From positions 1 through 60,130 of the forward strand of contig JANQQD010000323.1 in NCBI GenBank assembly GCA_028285185.1: a stretch of 60,130 nt of DNA. The letters run 5' to 3'. The notes beneath the pieces are model-generated. The model was not told the origin of the DNA and made no database searches. It saw only the letters and a list, made by a program, of their open reading frames with translations. Of the stretch, positions 1 through 8,235 are shown in pieces. The position numbers and the translations under genes were made by a program. Each line of letters begins with the position of its first letter. The first letter of the stretch is position 1. This DNA is from Anaerolineae bacterium. Lineage in GTDB: Bacteria > Pseudomonadota > Alphaproteobacteria > DSM-16000 > Inquilinaceae.

Positions 1-9
1 GCAGAGTGA

Positions 10-61
10 TTTCACTACCGAGTCACGTCCATGTAACATATCCGTCACAGGGGGGTTTTAT
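10..61 (+). promoter_or_regulatory. Pho-box-like direct repeat array and promoter of the phoX-type gene
   Basis: Four imperfect 7-base units recur every 11 bases: tttcact (10-16), agtcacg (21-27), tgtaaca (32-38) and cgtcaca (43-49), each separated by 4 bases. Tandem 7-mers with 4-base spacers are the known architecture of PhoB binding sites, which replace the -35 element. A -10-like ttttat follows at 56-61. The gene downstream is a PhoX-type phosphatase, a classic phosphate-starvation target. The spacing is seen; binding by PhoB is inference. Confidence 0.6.
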
Positions 62-142
62 GGTCCGGCGCATCTTTTCCGGGCCCTTCTTCCCGGCCAA
101 CAACCCGTATCAAACGACCGCCAACAAGGGAGAGGCGAGACA

Positions 143-2143
143 ATGGACAACCGGGACATCTCGATGTTCGGCAACAAGGGCGAGGCCTTCGAGGCTGCCG
201 ACGACACGCCGATCAATCCCACCGCCACCCCCACCTTGGGGGACATCATCAACACGCGGTTCGGCCGCCGCGACGCCATTCGCGGAGCACTGGCCGTAAG
301 CGCGATCTCGGCGACCGCCGCGCCGATGCTGCTGAAGAGCGGCCAGGCCCGTGCGGAAGACAGCCGCTACGTCTTCAGCGAGATCGAGCACGGCGTCGAC
401 GAGACGCATCACGTTGCCGAGGGCTATACGGCCAACGTCCTGATCCGCTGGGGCGACCCGGTGGAAGCCGACGCGCCGGAATTCGACCCGATGAACCAGA
501 CGCCGGACGCGCAGGAGATGCAGTTCGGCTACAACAACGACTTCATCGGCTATGTCGGCCTGCCGCTCGGCTCCGACAACAGCGAGCACGGCGTGCTGTT
601 CGTGAACCACGAATACACGAACGAAGAGGTCATGTTCCCCGGCCTCGGCAAGCAGGACAACGCTGGCTTCACCGGCATGACCCGCGACCTGGTCGACATC
701 GAGATGTCGGCCCATGGCTGCTCGGTCATCGAAGTCCGCAAGGAAGGCGGCACCTGGAGCGTTGTGCCCGAAAGCGAGTATGCCCGCCGGATCACCATGC
801 GCACGACATGGATGGAGCTGAGCGGCCCTGCCGCCGGGCACGACCGGATGAAGACCCCGGCCGACCCCTCTGGCTCTCGGGTGATCGGCACGATCAACAA
901 CTGTGCCGGCGGACAGACGCCCTGGGGCACCTTCCTGACGGCCGAGGAGAACTTCCACGGCTATTTCTGGGGCGACCTGGATGCGGGCCATCCGGAATTC
1001 GAGAACTACGACCGCTACGGCGTTCCGGGCAACTGGTACGCCTGGGGCAAATTCCACGACCGCTTCGACATCAACGCCGTGCCGAACGAGGCCAACCGTT
1101 TCGGCTGGATCGTCGAGGTCGATCCGCTGGACCGCAACTCCGTGCCGAAGAAGCGGACCGCGATGGGCCGGGCGAAGCACGAGAATGCTGAGATGATCGT
1201 CAACGGCGACGGCCGGGTCGTCGTCTACACCGGCGACGATCAGCGGTTCGAGTATCTCTACAAGTTCGTCTCCGACGGCACCTACAACGCAGACGACCGT
1301 GCGGCGAACATGGACCTGCTCGACAGCGGGACACTGTATGTCGCCCGGTTCGATGCTGACGGAACCGGCGAGTGGCTGGCCCTGACCCACGGCGAGGGCC
1401 CGCTGACGGCCGAGAACGGTCTCGACAGCCAGGCCGACGTCGTGATCGAGACCCGCAAATCGGCAGATCTGCTGGGCGCCACGCCGATGGACCGCCCGGA
1501 GGATGTCGAGCCCAACCCTGTCACCAACAAGATCTACGTCAACCTGACCAACAACACGCGGCGTAATCCCGAAGACGTCGACGCTGCCAACCCGCGTGCG
1601 GAGAACGCCTGGGGCCAGATCATCGAGATCACCCAGGACGGCGACGACCACGCAGCGACCACCTTCACGTGGGAGATCCTGGTGCAGTGCGGCGATCCGG
1701 CCGATGCGGAAGTCGGCGCGATCTGGAACTCCGCCACGTCGGAAAACGGCTGGTTCAGCTGCCCGGACAACATGGCTGTCGACGGCAAGGGCCGGCTGTG
1801 GATCACGACGGACCAGGGCGGTTCGTGGAGCCGCGTGTCCGGTTCGGCCGACGGTGTCTGGGGTCTGGAGACCGATGGCGAGCTGCGCGGCACCGGCAAG
1901 ATGTTCTTCCGCGTGCCGGTGGGTGCCGAGATGTGCGGCCCGCGCTTCACGCCGGATGACCGCACGCTGTTCGTCGCCGTTCAGCATCCGGCGACCGACG
2001 GCACGTCGGCGTTCCCCGGCTTCGAGCGCAATTCCACCTTCGAAGATCCGGCCACCCGCTGGCCGGACTTCCAGGACGGCGTGCCTCCGCGCCCGTCGGT
2101 TGTCGTCATCACCAAGGACGACGGCGGCGAGATCGGCGTCTAG
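143..2143 (+). CDS. phoX: PhoX-type alkaline phosphatase, Tat-exported (DUF839)
   Basis: A 666-residue protein of the PhoX family: calcium/iron-dependent phosphomonoesterases exported folded by the Tat pathway to release phosphate from organic esters. A twin-arginine motif (RRDAIRG, about residues 42-48) precedes a hydrophobic stretch ending in an AxA-like cleavage site (SGQARA) near residue 70. The long leader before RR is usual for PhoX. The mature part has PhoX-style segments such as GVLFVNHEYTNEE, NNCAGGQTPWGTFLTAEEN and RPEDVEPNP. Length matches the family. The start is supported by agggagaggcgag just upstream. A Pho-box-like array lies upstream and a strong hairpin terminator downstream, so it is probably monocistronic and phosphate-regulated. 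Confidence 0.9.
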   Translation: MDNRDISMFGNKGEAFEAADDTPINPTATPTLGDIINTRFGRRDAIRGALAVSAISATAAPMLLKSGQARAEDSRYVFSEIEHGVDETHHVAEGYTANVLIRWGDPVEADAPEFDPMNQTPDAQEMQFGYNNDFIGYVGLPLGSDNSEHGVLFVNHEYTNEEVMFPGLGKQDNAGFTGMTRDLVDIEMSAHGCSVIEVRKEGGTWSVVPESEYARRITMRTTWMELSGPAAGHDRMKTPADPSGSRVIGTINNCAGGQTPWGTFLTAEENFHGYFWGDLDAGHPEFENYDRYGVPGNWYAWGKFHDRFDINAVPNEANRFGWIVEVDPLDRNSVPKKRTAMGRAKHENAEMIVNGDGRVVVYTGDDQRFEYLYKFVSDGTYNADDRAANMDLLDSGTLYVARFDADGTGEWLALTHGEGPLTAENGLDSQADVVIETRKSADLLGATPMDRPEDVEPNPVTNKIYVNLTNNTRRNPEDVDAANPRAENAWGQIIEITQDGDDHAATTFTWEILVQCGDPADAEVGAIWNSATSENGWFSCPDNMAVDGKGRLWITTDQGGSWSRVSGSADGVWGLETDGELRGTGKMFFRVPVGAEMCGPRFTPDDRTLFVAVQHPATDGTSAFPGFERNSTFEDPATRWPDFQDGVPPRPSVVVITKDDGGEIGV

Positions 2144-2161
2144 GACGCCACGCACATGAAC

Positions 2162-2186
2162 GCGGCAGCGCCATCGGCGCTGCCGC
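2162..2186 (+). repeat. Perfect GC-rich hairpin just after phoX
   Basis: An 11-base stem (2162-2172 with 2176-2186) closes on a 3-base loop. It sits 18 bases after the phosphatase stop and before the T-rich terminator. It may stabilise the mRNA 3' end or assist termination. Confidence 0.6.
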
Positions 2187-2200
2187 CGCGACGAGACTGC

Positions 2201-2235
2201 AGGGCGGCCCCAAACGGCCGCCCTTTCCTTTTTCC
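2201..2235 (+). terminator. Rho-independent terminator of phoX
   Basis: A perfect 9-base stem (2201-2209 with 2216-2224) with a 6-base loop is followed by ttccttttt. This is a textbook intrinsic terminator. It falls inside the longest possible open frame of the next gene, which argues for that gene starting downstream at 2291. Confidence 0.88.
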
Positions 2236-2290
2236 GCGGCGGCACGATAGCGTGTGCCGTCCGGACTGCCTGTCGGAGAACAAGTGTCGC

Positions 2291-3319
2291 ATGGCCACTG
2301 CACTTCAGCCACCGCTGCAGCCCGGAGACCGCGCGATCGACTTCGCGCGCCGCGACTCCGACGGCCGGCCCTTCCATTTCTACGAACGGCTGTGCGGCCG
2401 GCCGACCGTGCTGGTGCTCGGCGCGGCGCCCGACGACGCGCTCGCAGCCAGCCTCGATCAACTCGGCGAAGCGGCCGTCGCCCTTGTCCAGGGAACGGTG
2501 GACGCCGCGGCCGCCTTCGCCAGCCGGACGAAGGCGATCGTCTTGGCCGACGAGGACGGCGCCGTAACGGCCGCCTTTCTCGGGCCGTCGCCATCCCCCA
2601 CCGCCATCGTCCTGAGCCCGACATTCCACATTGCTGCGATCCTCCCGATCGCCGATCACGGCAGAGACATGGCCGACGCCGTGGCGGGCCTCGGCACTGC
2701 GCCGGCAAGCAGGGTCGTGGGCGGTGCGCCCGTGCTGATCGTCCCCGACGTTCTGGATCGCGGCCTCTGCGCGGCACTGATGGATGCGCACGAAACCCAG
2801 GGCAATGTCGCCTCGGGCATGCCGCGGCTGGTCGACGGCAAGCCGGCCCTGGTCGAAGATCCGAGTGCGAAGGTTCGGCGCGACCACACCATCACGGATC
2901 CGGCGCTGGGCGAAGCCGTGACAAGCCGCCTGACCCGCAGGCTGCTGCCGGAGATCGCCAAGGCCTTCTGCTTCCAGGCCACGCGATTCGAGGCCCTGAA
3001 GGTCGTCTGCTACGACGCCGAGACCGGCGGCTATTTCCGCCCGCACCGCGACAACACGACGCCAGATGCGGCGCACCGCCGCTTCGCCATGACCCTCAAT
3101 CTCAACACCGGCCAATACGAAGGCGGCGAGCTGCGCTTTCCAGAATACGGGCCAGAGCTTTACGCGCCGCCGGCGGGCGGTGCCGTCGTCTTCTCCTGTG
3201 CCCACCTGCATGAAGCCACGGACGTGACGGCGGGACGCCGGTTCGTGCTGTTGACGTTCCTCTATGGGGAGGAAGAGGCGCGGCGCCGTGCCGCCTACCT
3301 GGCACGGGCGCGAAGCTGA
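2291..3319 (+). CDS. Peroxiredoxin-like domain fused to 2OG-Fe(II) oxygenase
   Basis: A 342-residue protein starting at ATG 2291; the frame is open from 2156, but that start would span the phoX terminator. Residues ~1-130 look like an AhpC/TSA (thioredoxin-fold) domain (LQPGDRAIDFARRDSDG near the N-terminus) but lack a peroxidatic TxxC motif, so peroxidase activity is doubtful. The C-terminal ~200 residues are a prolyl-4-hydroxylase-type dioxygenase: iron ligands HRD in YFRPHRDN and a distal His in CAHLHEAT, with the 2OG-binding Arg in GRRFVLLTF. It probably hydroxylates a protein or small molecule in the cytoplasm; the substrate is unknown. A rubredoxin-like gene follows. Confidence 0.8.
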   Translation: MATALQPPLQPGDRAIDFARRDSDGRPFHFYERLCGRPTVLVLGAAPDDALAASLDQLGEAAVALVQGTVDAAAAFASRTKAIVLADEDGAVTAAFLGPSPSPTAIVLSPTFHIAAILPIADHGRDMADAVAGLGTAPASRVVGGAPVLIVPDVLDRGLCAALMDAHETQGNVASGMPRLVDGKPALVEDPSAKVRRDHTITDPALGEAVTSRLTRRLLPEIAKAFCFQATRFEALKVVCYDAETGGYFRPHRDNTTPDAAHRRFAMTLNLNTGQYEGGELRFPEYGPELYAPPAGGAVVFSCAHLHEATDVTAGRRFVLLTFLYGEEEARRRAAYLARARS

Positions 3320-3445
3320 TCGGGCGAGAGTGCCGCCAGACCGCCGTTCCTGTCCATGAGCCACGTCATGGCGACGGCTCAGGCGCAGTGCCAAGCTCCG
3401 ATGCGGATCTTCAGACTCACCCGAAACAGACGGGAACACGCCAAG

Positions 3446-3745
3446 ATGATCCGCACCGCCCCTTCCCCACCGATACCCCTGCCCGGCCGGCGCGACCTGC
3501 TTGCCTCCCTGCTCGGCGGCGCAGCCCTGACCTGGCTGACGCCCAGCAACCTGGCACGCGCCAGCGATCCGGCACAACAACGGTACATCTGTCTTGAGCC
3601 CGACTGCTCGCCTTACGTCTACGACCCAGCACGAGGAGATCCGTCGCAGGGCATCCCAGCCGGCACCGCTTTCGACGACCTGCCGGACGACTGGGTCTGC
3701 CCCGACTGCCAGGGCCCGAAATCGTCCTTCGTCCCCTTCGGTTGA
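3446..3745 (+). CDS. Tat-exported rubredoxin-like protein
   Basis: A 99-residue protein if started at ATG 3446; the frame opens at 3356 (129 aa). A twin-arginine motif ([10 protein letters not shown]) with a hydrophobic core and an AxA-like site (LARAS) predicts Tat export. The mature ~65 residues are rubredoxin-like: one cysteine pair in CLEPDC and the second in CPDC, with the usual aromatic and PxDW features ([11 protein letters not shown]). The first pair is spaced CX4C instead of the normal CX2C. It would carry one Fe(SCys)4 centre for single-electron transfer outside the cytoplasm, where rubredoxins are rare. The partner is unknown. Confidence 0.75.
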   Translation: MIRTAPSPPIPLPGRRDLLASLLGGAALTWLTPSNLARASDPAQQRYICLEPDCSPYVYDPARGDPSQGIPAGTAFDDLPDDWVCPDCQGPKSSFVPFG

Positions 3746-3861
3746 CCCGGGGGCTCGCGCCCAACCCTTCTAAAGTGCAGCCGTACTGGCGAATTTCTCC
3801 ATTAAGGGCGCTCGCAAGACTAGGCATCGCACGTTACGCGGCCCACCAACCCCATCGTGGA

Positions 3862-3891
3862 TTGATCGGTCACTGGACTGTCCTGTATTGC
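3862..3891 (+). promoter_or_regulatory. Possible sigma70-like promoter for nhaA
   Basis: ttgatc (3862-3867) and tattgc (3886-3891) are separated by 18 bases, immediately upstream of the structured nhaA leader. The match to consensus is moderate and in a GC-rich genome could be chance. Confidence 0.3.
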
Positions 3892-3892
3892 T

Positions 3893-3936
3893 GCCCCTGT
3901 CCACCGGACGAAAACAATGACGCATCGAGGGGGGCC
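3893..3936 (+). promoter_or_regulatory. Structured nhaA leader, candidate nhaA-I-type (Li+) riboswitch
   Basis: gcccct (3893-3898) can pair with the purine-rich ggggggc (3929-3935), which is also the ribosome binding site of nhaA, six bases before the ATG at 3942. Inside is a short hairpin gtcc/ggac (3899-3902 with 3906-3909) and an unpaired purine-rich segment gaaaacaatgacgc (3910-3923). A compact structure whose closing stem hides the Shine-Dalgarno directly before nhaA matches the known nhaA-I RNA class, later shown to sense lithium. The pairing is seen; the class assignment is from memory of its general architecture. Confidence 0.45.
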
Positions 3937-3941
3937 GCCGC

Positions 3942-5312
3942 ATGAGTGCCAACACCGAACGTCTGGGCAAGGACCGCACCTTCGACTCGTTCGTCCATTC
4001 GCAGGTCATGGGCAGCATGGTGCTGCTGGCCTGTGCGGCCACGGCGCTCATCTGGGCCAACAGCCCCTGGGCGGAAGACTATTTCGCGCTGATCCACACC
4101 TATCTGGGCTTCAGCTGGGGCGAGGCGACGTACCAGATGTCGCTGCAGCACTGGGTCAACGACGCGCTGATGGTGATCTTCTTCTTCGTCGTCGGGCTGG
4201 AGATCAAGCGCGAGCTGTTGCTGGGCCATCTGTCGTCGTTCCGCCAGGCATCGCTGCCGGTGATGGCGGCGATCGGCGGCGTCGCCCTGCCGGCCGGCAT
4301 CTACTACGCGCTGAACTACGGCGAAGCGGACATGGTGCGCGGCTGGGGCATTCCCATGGCGACCGACATCGCGTTCGCGCTGGGCATCCTGGCGATGTTC
4401 GGCAAGCGCGTGCCGATCGGCCTCAAAATCTTCCTGACGGCGCTGGCCATTGCCGACGACCTGGCCGCGGTGTCGGTGATCGCGCTGTTCTATACCGAGC
4501 AGATCAACTTCGTACCGCTGATCGTCGCCGGCGCGCTGCTGGTGCCGCTGATGGTGGCCTTCCAGATCCGGCTCGCGCGGATCAGCGTGATGATGGTGCT
4601 GATCGTCGGCGTCTGGGTCGGCGTGTTCGCCTCGGGCATCCATGCCACCGTTGCCGGCGTCGTGATGGCCTTCCTGGTGCCCGTGCGGGTGCGCATCCAA
4701 CCGCAGAAGCTGATCGACTTCGCGTCGGACAAGCTGCGCCGGCTGCGCCGCGACGACGTGACCAAGGACAGCATGATCGAGAACCACCAGCAGCTCGAGG
4801 CGATCGAAGACCTGCACTCGGCGACGAGGGAGCTGACACCGTTCGGCCTGTCGCTGGAGCATTACCTGCACCCGATCCAGACCCTGTTCGTGTTGCCGCT
4901 GTTCGCCCTGTTCAACGCGGGCGTGGCAGTGGGTGAGCAGTCGTTCGGCAGCACCGTCAGCCTGGGCATCATCCTTGGCCTGTTCCTGGGCAAGCCGATC
5001 GGCATCATGCTGTTCAGCTGGCTGACTGTGCAGCTGCGCCTGGCCAGCATGCCGGAGGGGGTGAACTGGGGGCAGATCCTGGGTGCCGGCTGCCTGGCCG
5101 GGGTCGGCTTCACCATGTCGATCTTCATCACGGAACTCGCGTTCGACGACAGCGCCCTGATCGGCGATGCCAAGCTGAGCATCGTCATTGCGTCCGTGCT
5201 AGCCGGCATCGGCGGTTATCTGATCCTGCGCCAGATGCTGCCGAAGGAGGGACCGGGCGAACCGGCGGAGCATGTCACCATAGAGCCCCCGGCGGAGGCA
5301 CCGGCGCACTGA
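3942..5312 (+). CDS. nhaA: Na+/H+ antiporter NhaA
   Basis: A 456-residue inner-membrane antiporter exchanging Na+ or Li+ for protons. Hallmarks are all present: FFFVVGLEIKREL, the discontinuous-helix region GWGIPMATDIAFALG and the ion-binding aspartate pair at 172-173 in ADDLAAV (equivalent to D163/D164 of E. coli). A cytoplasmic insertion around residues 250-300 (DKLRRLRRDD.., HSATRELTPFG) replaces the short E. coli loop and is common in longer family members. The start at 3942 is set by gaggggggcc upstream, which may be sequestered by an RNA structure. The pyruvyl-transferase-like gene begins 14 bases after the stop, so they may be co-transcribed. Confidence 0.95.
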   Translation: MSANTERLGKDRTFDSFVHSQVMGSMVLLACAATALIWANSPWAEDYFALIHTYLGFSWGEATYQMSLQHWVNDALMVIFFFVVGLEIKRELLLGHLSSFRQASLPVMAAIGGVALPAGIYYALNYGEADMVRGWGIPMATDIAFALGILAMFGKRVPIGLKIFLTALAIADDLAAVSVIALFYTEQINFVPLIVAGALLVPLMVAFQIRLARISVMMVLIVGVWVGVFASGIHATVAGVVMAFLVPVRVRIQPQKLIDFASDKLRRLRRDDVTKDSMIENHQQLEAIEDLHSATRELTPFGLSLEHYLHPIQTLFVLPLFALFNAGVAVGEQSFGSTVSLGIILGLFLGKPIGIMLFSWLTVQLRLASMPEGVNWGQILGAGCLAGVGFTMSIFITELAFDDSALIGDAKLSIVIASVLAGIGGYLILRQMLPKEGPGEPAEHVTIEPPAEAPAH

Positions 5313-5326
5313 CCCGGCCTCAGCCC

Positions 5327-6436
5327 ATGGTGCCGACCATCGTCTATTCCACGACGCGGTCCTGGAATTGCGGCGACGACTTCATCCTCTACGGCGTCCG
5401 GCGGCTGGTGGAGGCCGCCCTGCCGCAGCACATCCCGCTGATCTTCAACCGGAATCCGGAATTCGTCGTGGGCCGCGTGCTGCACAACCGCGCGGTCCCG
5501 GTACGCGAGCCGGGTGCGGAGACGGATCGCGGGATCACGGTCAACCCATACGCTCTCTCGCAGTCGTTCACTTGGCGCTGGGACAACTCGGTGCGCCCCG
5601 GCTTTCCGGTCGACGGTGCCGACGCCTGCATCATGGCCGGAACGCCGGAATGGTGTGGTGGGCCCGTGGAGCCGCTGTTGCGCATGGTGCAGGCGGCCGG
5701 GATGCCGATCGCCTATCTCGGCCTCGGGTACTTCCACGGCCACGCCGGCCGCAGCTTCGACGACCTGTCGCCGTTGGACCGCGAGATGCTGGGCCGCGCC
5801 GGCCTGGTGACGGTGCGCGACGCCGGCTGCCGCGATCTCTTGGCGCCGATCTCGCCGGAACGCCGCCCCTGCCCCAGCCTATACGCCTCGCCCACCGACC
5901 GGTTGCGCGACAGGCCGCGGCGCATCGCGCTCTGCACCCAAGGCACGGCGAAGACCAACCACCAGCGCATCGACGCCGCCGTGCTGGACTTCACGGTCGC
6001 CCTGTTCGAACGCCTGGCTGGTCGATACGACTGCGCACTGGTCTGCCATTACATCGATGAGATCGGGGAGCTGCGGGCCCGTCTGGGCGCGCGCGTGCCG
6101 CTGCTCTATTCCTACGACCCGCGCGACTATTTCGACCTCTACGACGGCTTCGACCTGACCGTGACAACGCGCGTGCACGGCGCCGGCCTGTGCGCGTCGC
6201 TTGGCATCCCGGCCGTCGTGATCGCGGGATCGGCCCGGGCACCGACGGTCGAGGGCTTCCTGGCCACAACGATCGATCCGAAGGGCACGGGCGTGGACGA
6301 CGCGGTGGCGATCGTAGAGAGCTTGGACGCTCGTGAGCGGTCAGCGTCGATCCGCCGGCACAAACGCGCTGGATATCTGCACGACTCCGGTCTGATGGCC
6401 GGGTTCCTGAAGGGCGCGGGCCTGCTGGGGGCTTGA
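5327..6436 (+). CDS. Polysaccharide pyruvyl transferase family protein
   Basis: A 369-residue protein resembling the polysaccharide pyruvyl transferase family (CsaB/WcaK type), which moves a pyruvyl group from phosphoenolpyruvate to cell-surface sugars. Family-type signatures are the N-terminal SWNCGDDFI (glycine/asparagine-rich loop of the first Rossmann fold), the middle GTPEWCGGP and the C-terminal TTRVHGAGLCASLGIPAV, where the TxRxHG motif is the most conserved. No signal peptide or membrane segment. It starts 14 bases after nhaA and has no glycan-synthesis neighbours, so its acceptor cannot be inferred. Confidence 0.7.
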   Translation: MVPTIVYSTTRSWNCGDDFILYGVRRLVEAALPQHIPLIFNRNPEFVVGRVLHNRAVPVREPGAETDRGITVNPYALSQSFTWRWDNSVRPGFPVDGADACIMAGTPEWCGGPVEPLLRMVQAAGMPIAYLGLGYFHGHAGRSFDDLSPLDREMLGRAGLVTVRDAGCRDLLAPISPERRPCPSLYASPTDRLRDRPRRIALCTQGTAKTNHQRIDAAVLDFTVALFERLAGRYDCALVCHYIDEIGELRARLGARVPLLYSYDPRDYFDLYDGFDLTVTTRVHGAGLCASLGIPAVVIAGSARAPTVEGFLATTIDPKGTGVDDAVAIVESLDARERSASIRRHKRAGYLHDSGLMAGFLKGAGLLGA

Positions 6437-6496
6437 GGCAATTCGGCCCCCTGTCAGACTCCCGAACTTGCTGTGACAGTGCCGAGACAACGGCGG

Positions 6497-6589
6497 GAGA
6501 TGCCCGCCTGCGCGGGCATGACGTCTAACGGTTCGTATTTGTCCTCAGCCCATCAACCATAGCGTCGTCCTCGCGAAGGCGAGGACCTC
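6497..6589. repeat. Two REP-like palindromes in a 327-base intergenic gap
   Basis: The gap 6437-6763 holds two members of a palindrome family found in three places in this window. One is built on tgcccgcctgcgcgggca (6501-6518) and one on gtcctcgcgaaggcgaggac (about 6563-6589). They lie in opposite sense and could fold in RNA. The rest of the gap shows only an AT-richer stretch near 6680-6715 that may hold the promoter of the patatin gene. Confidence 0.75.
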
Positions 6590-6763
6590 CTTGTGGTCCC
6601 AAAGGCGGTCGCCAAGGGGCGCCTTTGGCCCCCGCCCCCCGTCATCACCGCCCAAGAAGCGTCGATTCGACGCGAGCGATTTTGCACTGCATCTACGTCT
6701 TGAAGTTGTATATTACGGTGCCGGCCAACGGGCCGATCTGGGGGCATATCGAGGGACAGCCGG

Positions 6764-8023
6764 ATGGCTACGAAGACGGTTGCGATCGCCTGTCAGGGCG
6801 GCGGCACCCATGCCGCGTTCACCTGGGGCGTGCTGACGAAGATCCTGGAAACCAAGAAGGCCTGGGACGCCGATCGAAGCAAGGGCCAGCGCTTCGATAT
6901 CACCGCGATCAGCGGCACCTCGGCCGGGGCGCTGTGCGCGCTCGCCACCTGGTACGGCCTGGCCCCGAATACGGCCGACCCCGCCTGCGGCACCCTCGAC
7001 AAGGCGATCGAGCGGCTGAACTTCCTGTGGACCACCTTTTCCGCCAGCACGCCGATCGAGAAGTACCACAACGCCGCCGTTGCCAAGCTGTTGGAGATGA
7101 AGGAACGGGGCGCACCGTTTCCCGACTCCAGCCCCTACGAGGTCTATGGCGACCTGGCGCTGATGGGCCTCTCGCTGATGGGTGCGCGCCAGCAATATCT
7201 GGCCTTCCCCGCCCTGTTGGAGGCCATCTGCCCGAATTTCGAGAGCATCGACTGGCCCGGCGTGGCCAAGACCGGCCGCCGCATGCTGGCGGGCGCGATC
7301 GAGATTTACAGCGGCAATTTCGAGACCTTCGACAGCGACAAGACGCTAGAGGATCTGGGCCTGAGGCCCGCGCATAAGGAGCATGACCAGTACGACGTCA
7401 CCCGCTGGCGCATGCGCCGCGGCATCTCGCTGGAGGGCGTGGCGGCGTCGGGCACCCTGCCCGAGGTGCTGCCGGCCCAGCGCATCGAAGACAAGGAGTT
7501 TCCCACGGGCACGCCCGGTAAGAGCATCCAGCGCGATGCCTTCTACTGGGACGGCCTCTATTCCCAGAACCCGCCGGTGCGCCAGCTCGTCGACCGCGAG
7601 ACCAATGCGGAGAAGCCGGACGAGATCTGGGTGATCCGCATCAACCCGCAGGAGATCAATGCGGCCCAGCAGATCACCAGCCTGGAGGATATGCGCGACC
7701 GCGAGAACGACCTGGCCGGCAACATCTCGCTGAATGCGGAGCTGGACCACATCCTGACCATGAACCGGTGGATCACCAAGTACGGCGCGGAGTCGGCGTT
7801 CGGCGCCGACCGCAAGGTGGTGGACATCCGCACCATCAAGATGACGCGCGAGACCGCCTGGGGCCTGAGCCGCACCTCGAAATTCGACCGCGACCCGAAG
7901 CATCTGGAAGACCTGCGCGTCGAGGGCCAAGAGGTGGCGGAGCGCTGGCTCGCCAACTGGCGGGCGAAGGGCAAGGACTTCGACGCCTACCCCTACGACG
8001 CCCGGTATCCCGAGACGGGCTGA
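6764..8023 (+). CDS. Patatin-like phospholipase family protein
   Basis: A 419-residue protein with the patatin layout: oxyanion-hole motif GGGTHAAF at about residues 12-19, nucleophile elbow GTSAG with Ser53, and the catalytic Asp of the dyad in WDGLY (Asp263). These enzymes hydrolyse acyl chains of phospholipids. There is no signal peptide, so it acts in the cytoplasm or at the inner membrane face. The region between the dyad residues is longer than in small patatins. Purine-rich gagggac precedes the ATG. It is flanked on both sides by REP-like palindromes and appears to be a single-gene unit. Confidence 0.85.
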   Translation: MATKTVAIACQGGGTHAAFTWGVLTKILETKKAWDADRSKGQRFDITAISGTSAGALCALATWYGLAPNTADPACGTLDKAIERLNFLWTTFSASTPIEKYHNAAVAKLLEMKERGAPFPDSSPYEVYGDLALMGLSLMGARQQYLAFPALLEAICPNFESIDWPGVAKTGRRMLAGAIEIYSGNFETFDSDKTLEDLGLRPAHKEHDQYDVTRWRMRRGISLEGVAASGTLPEVLPAQRIEDKEFPTGTPGKSIQRDAFYWDGLYSQNPPVRQLVDRETNAEKPDEIWVIRINPQEINAAQQITSLEDMRDRENDLAGNISLNAELDHILTMNRWITKYGAESAFGADRKVVDIRTIKMTRETAWGLSRTSKFDRDPKHLEDLRVEGQEVAERWLANWRAKGKDFDAYPYDARYPETG

Positions 8024-8040
8024 CGGCGCTACCACCGGCC

Positions 8041-8187
8041 GTCGTCCCCGCGAAGGCGGGGACCTTTGGCCATCGTCCGTGCCCGTCCCCACAAGGTCCT
8101 CGCCTGCGCGAGGACGACGGGAAGGTTGAGGGAGAACATGGGTAACGTCGCTGACATGAACCGTCGTCCCCGCGAAGGCGGGGACCT
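8041..8187. repeat. Cluster of three REP-like palindromes
   Basis: Between the patatin and GntP genes are three copies: 8041-8065 (gtcgtccccgcgaaggcggg core), 8094-8118 (the same family inverted, with the cctcgc/gcgagg variant) and 8162-8187 (nearly identical to the first). Alternating orientation of short palindromes is typical of REP/BIME elements. Confidence 0.8.
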
Positions 8188-8235
8188 CCCGCCACAGTCC
8201 GCGGCTCACCCCCGCCGCACCGGGACCCGCCACCC

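Noticed and set aside
110-3580. A 1,156-codon open frame on the minus strand antisense to phoX and the oxygenase
   Set aside because: It is an antisense shadow caused by high GC and codon bias; composition is Arg/His/Gly/Val-rich without domains, and the plus strand has clear families.
6497-8187. Palindromic repeats considered as attachment sites of a mobile element
   Set aside because: They occur in several orientations and two subtypes in unrelated gaps, fitting a REP-like family better than att sites.
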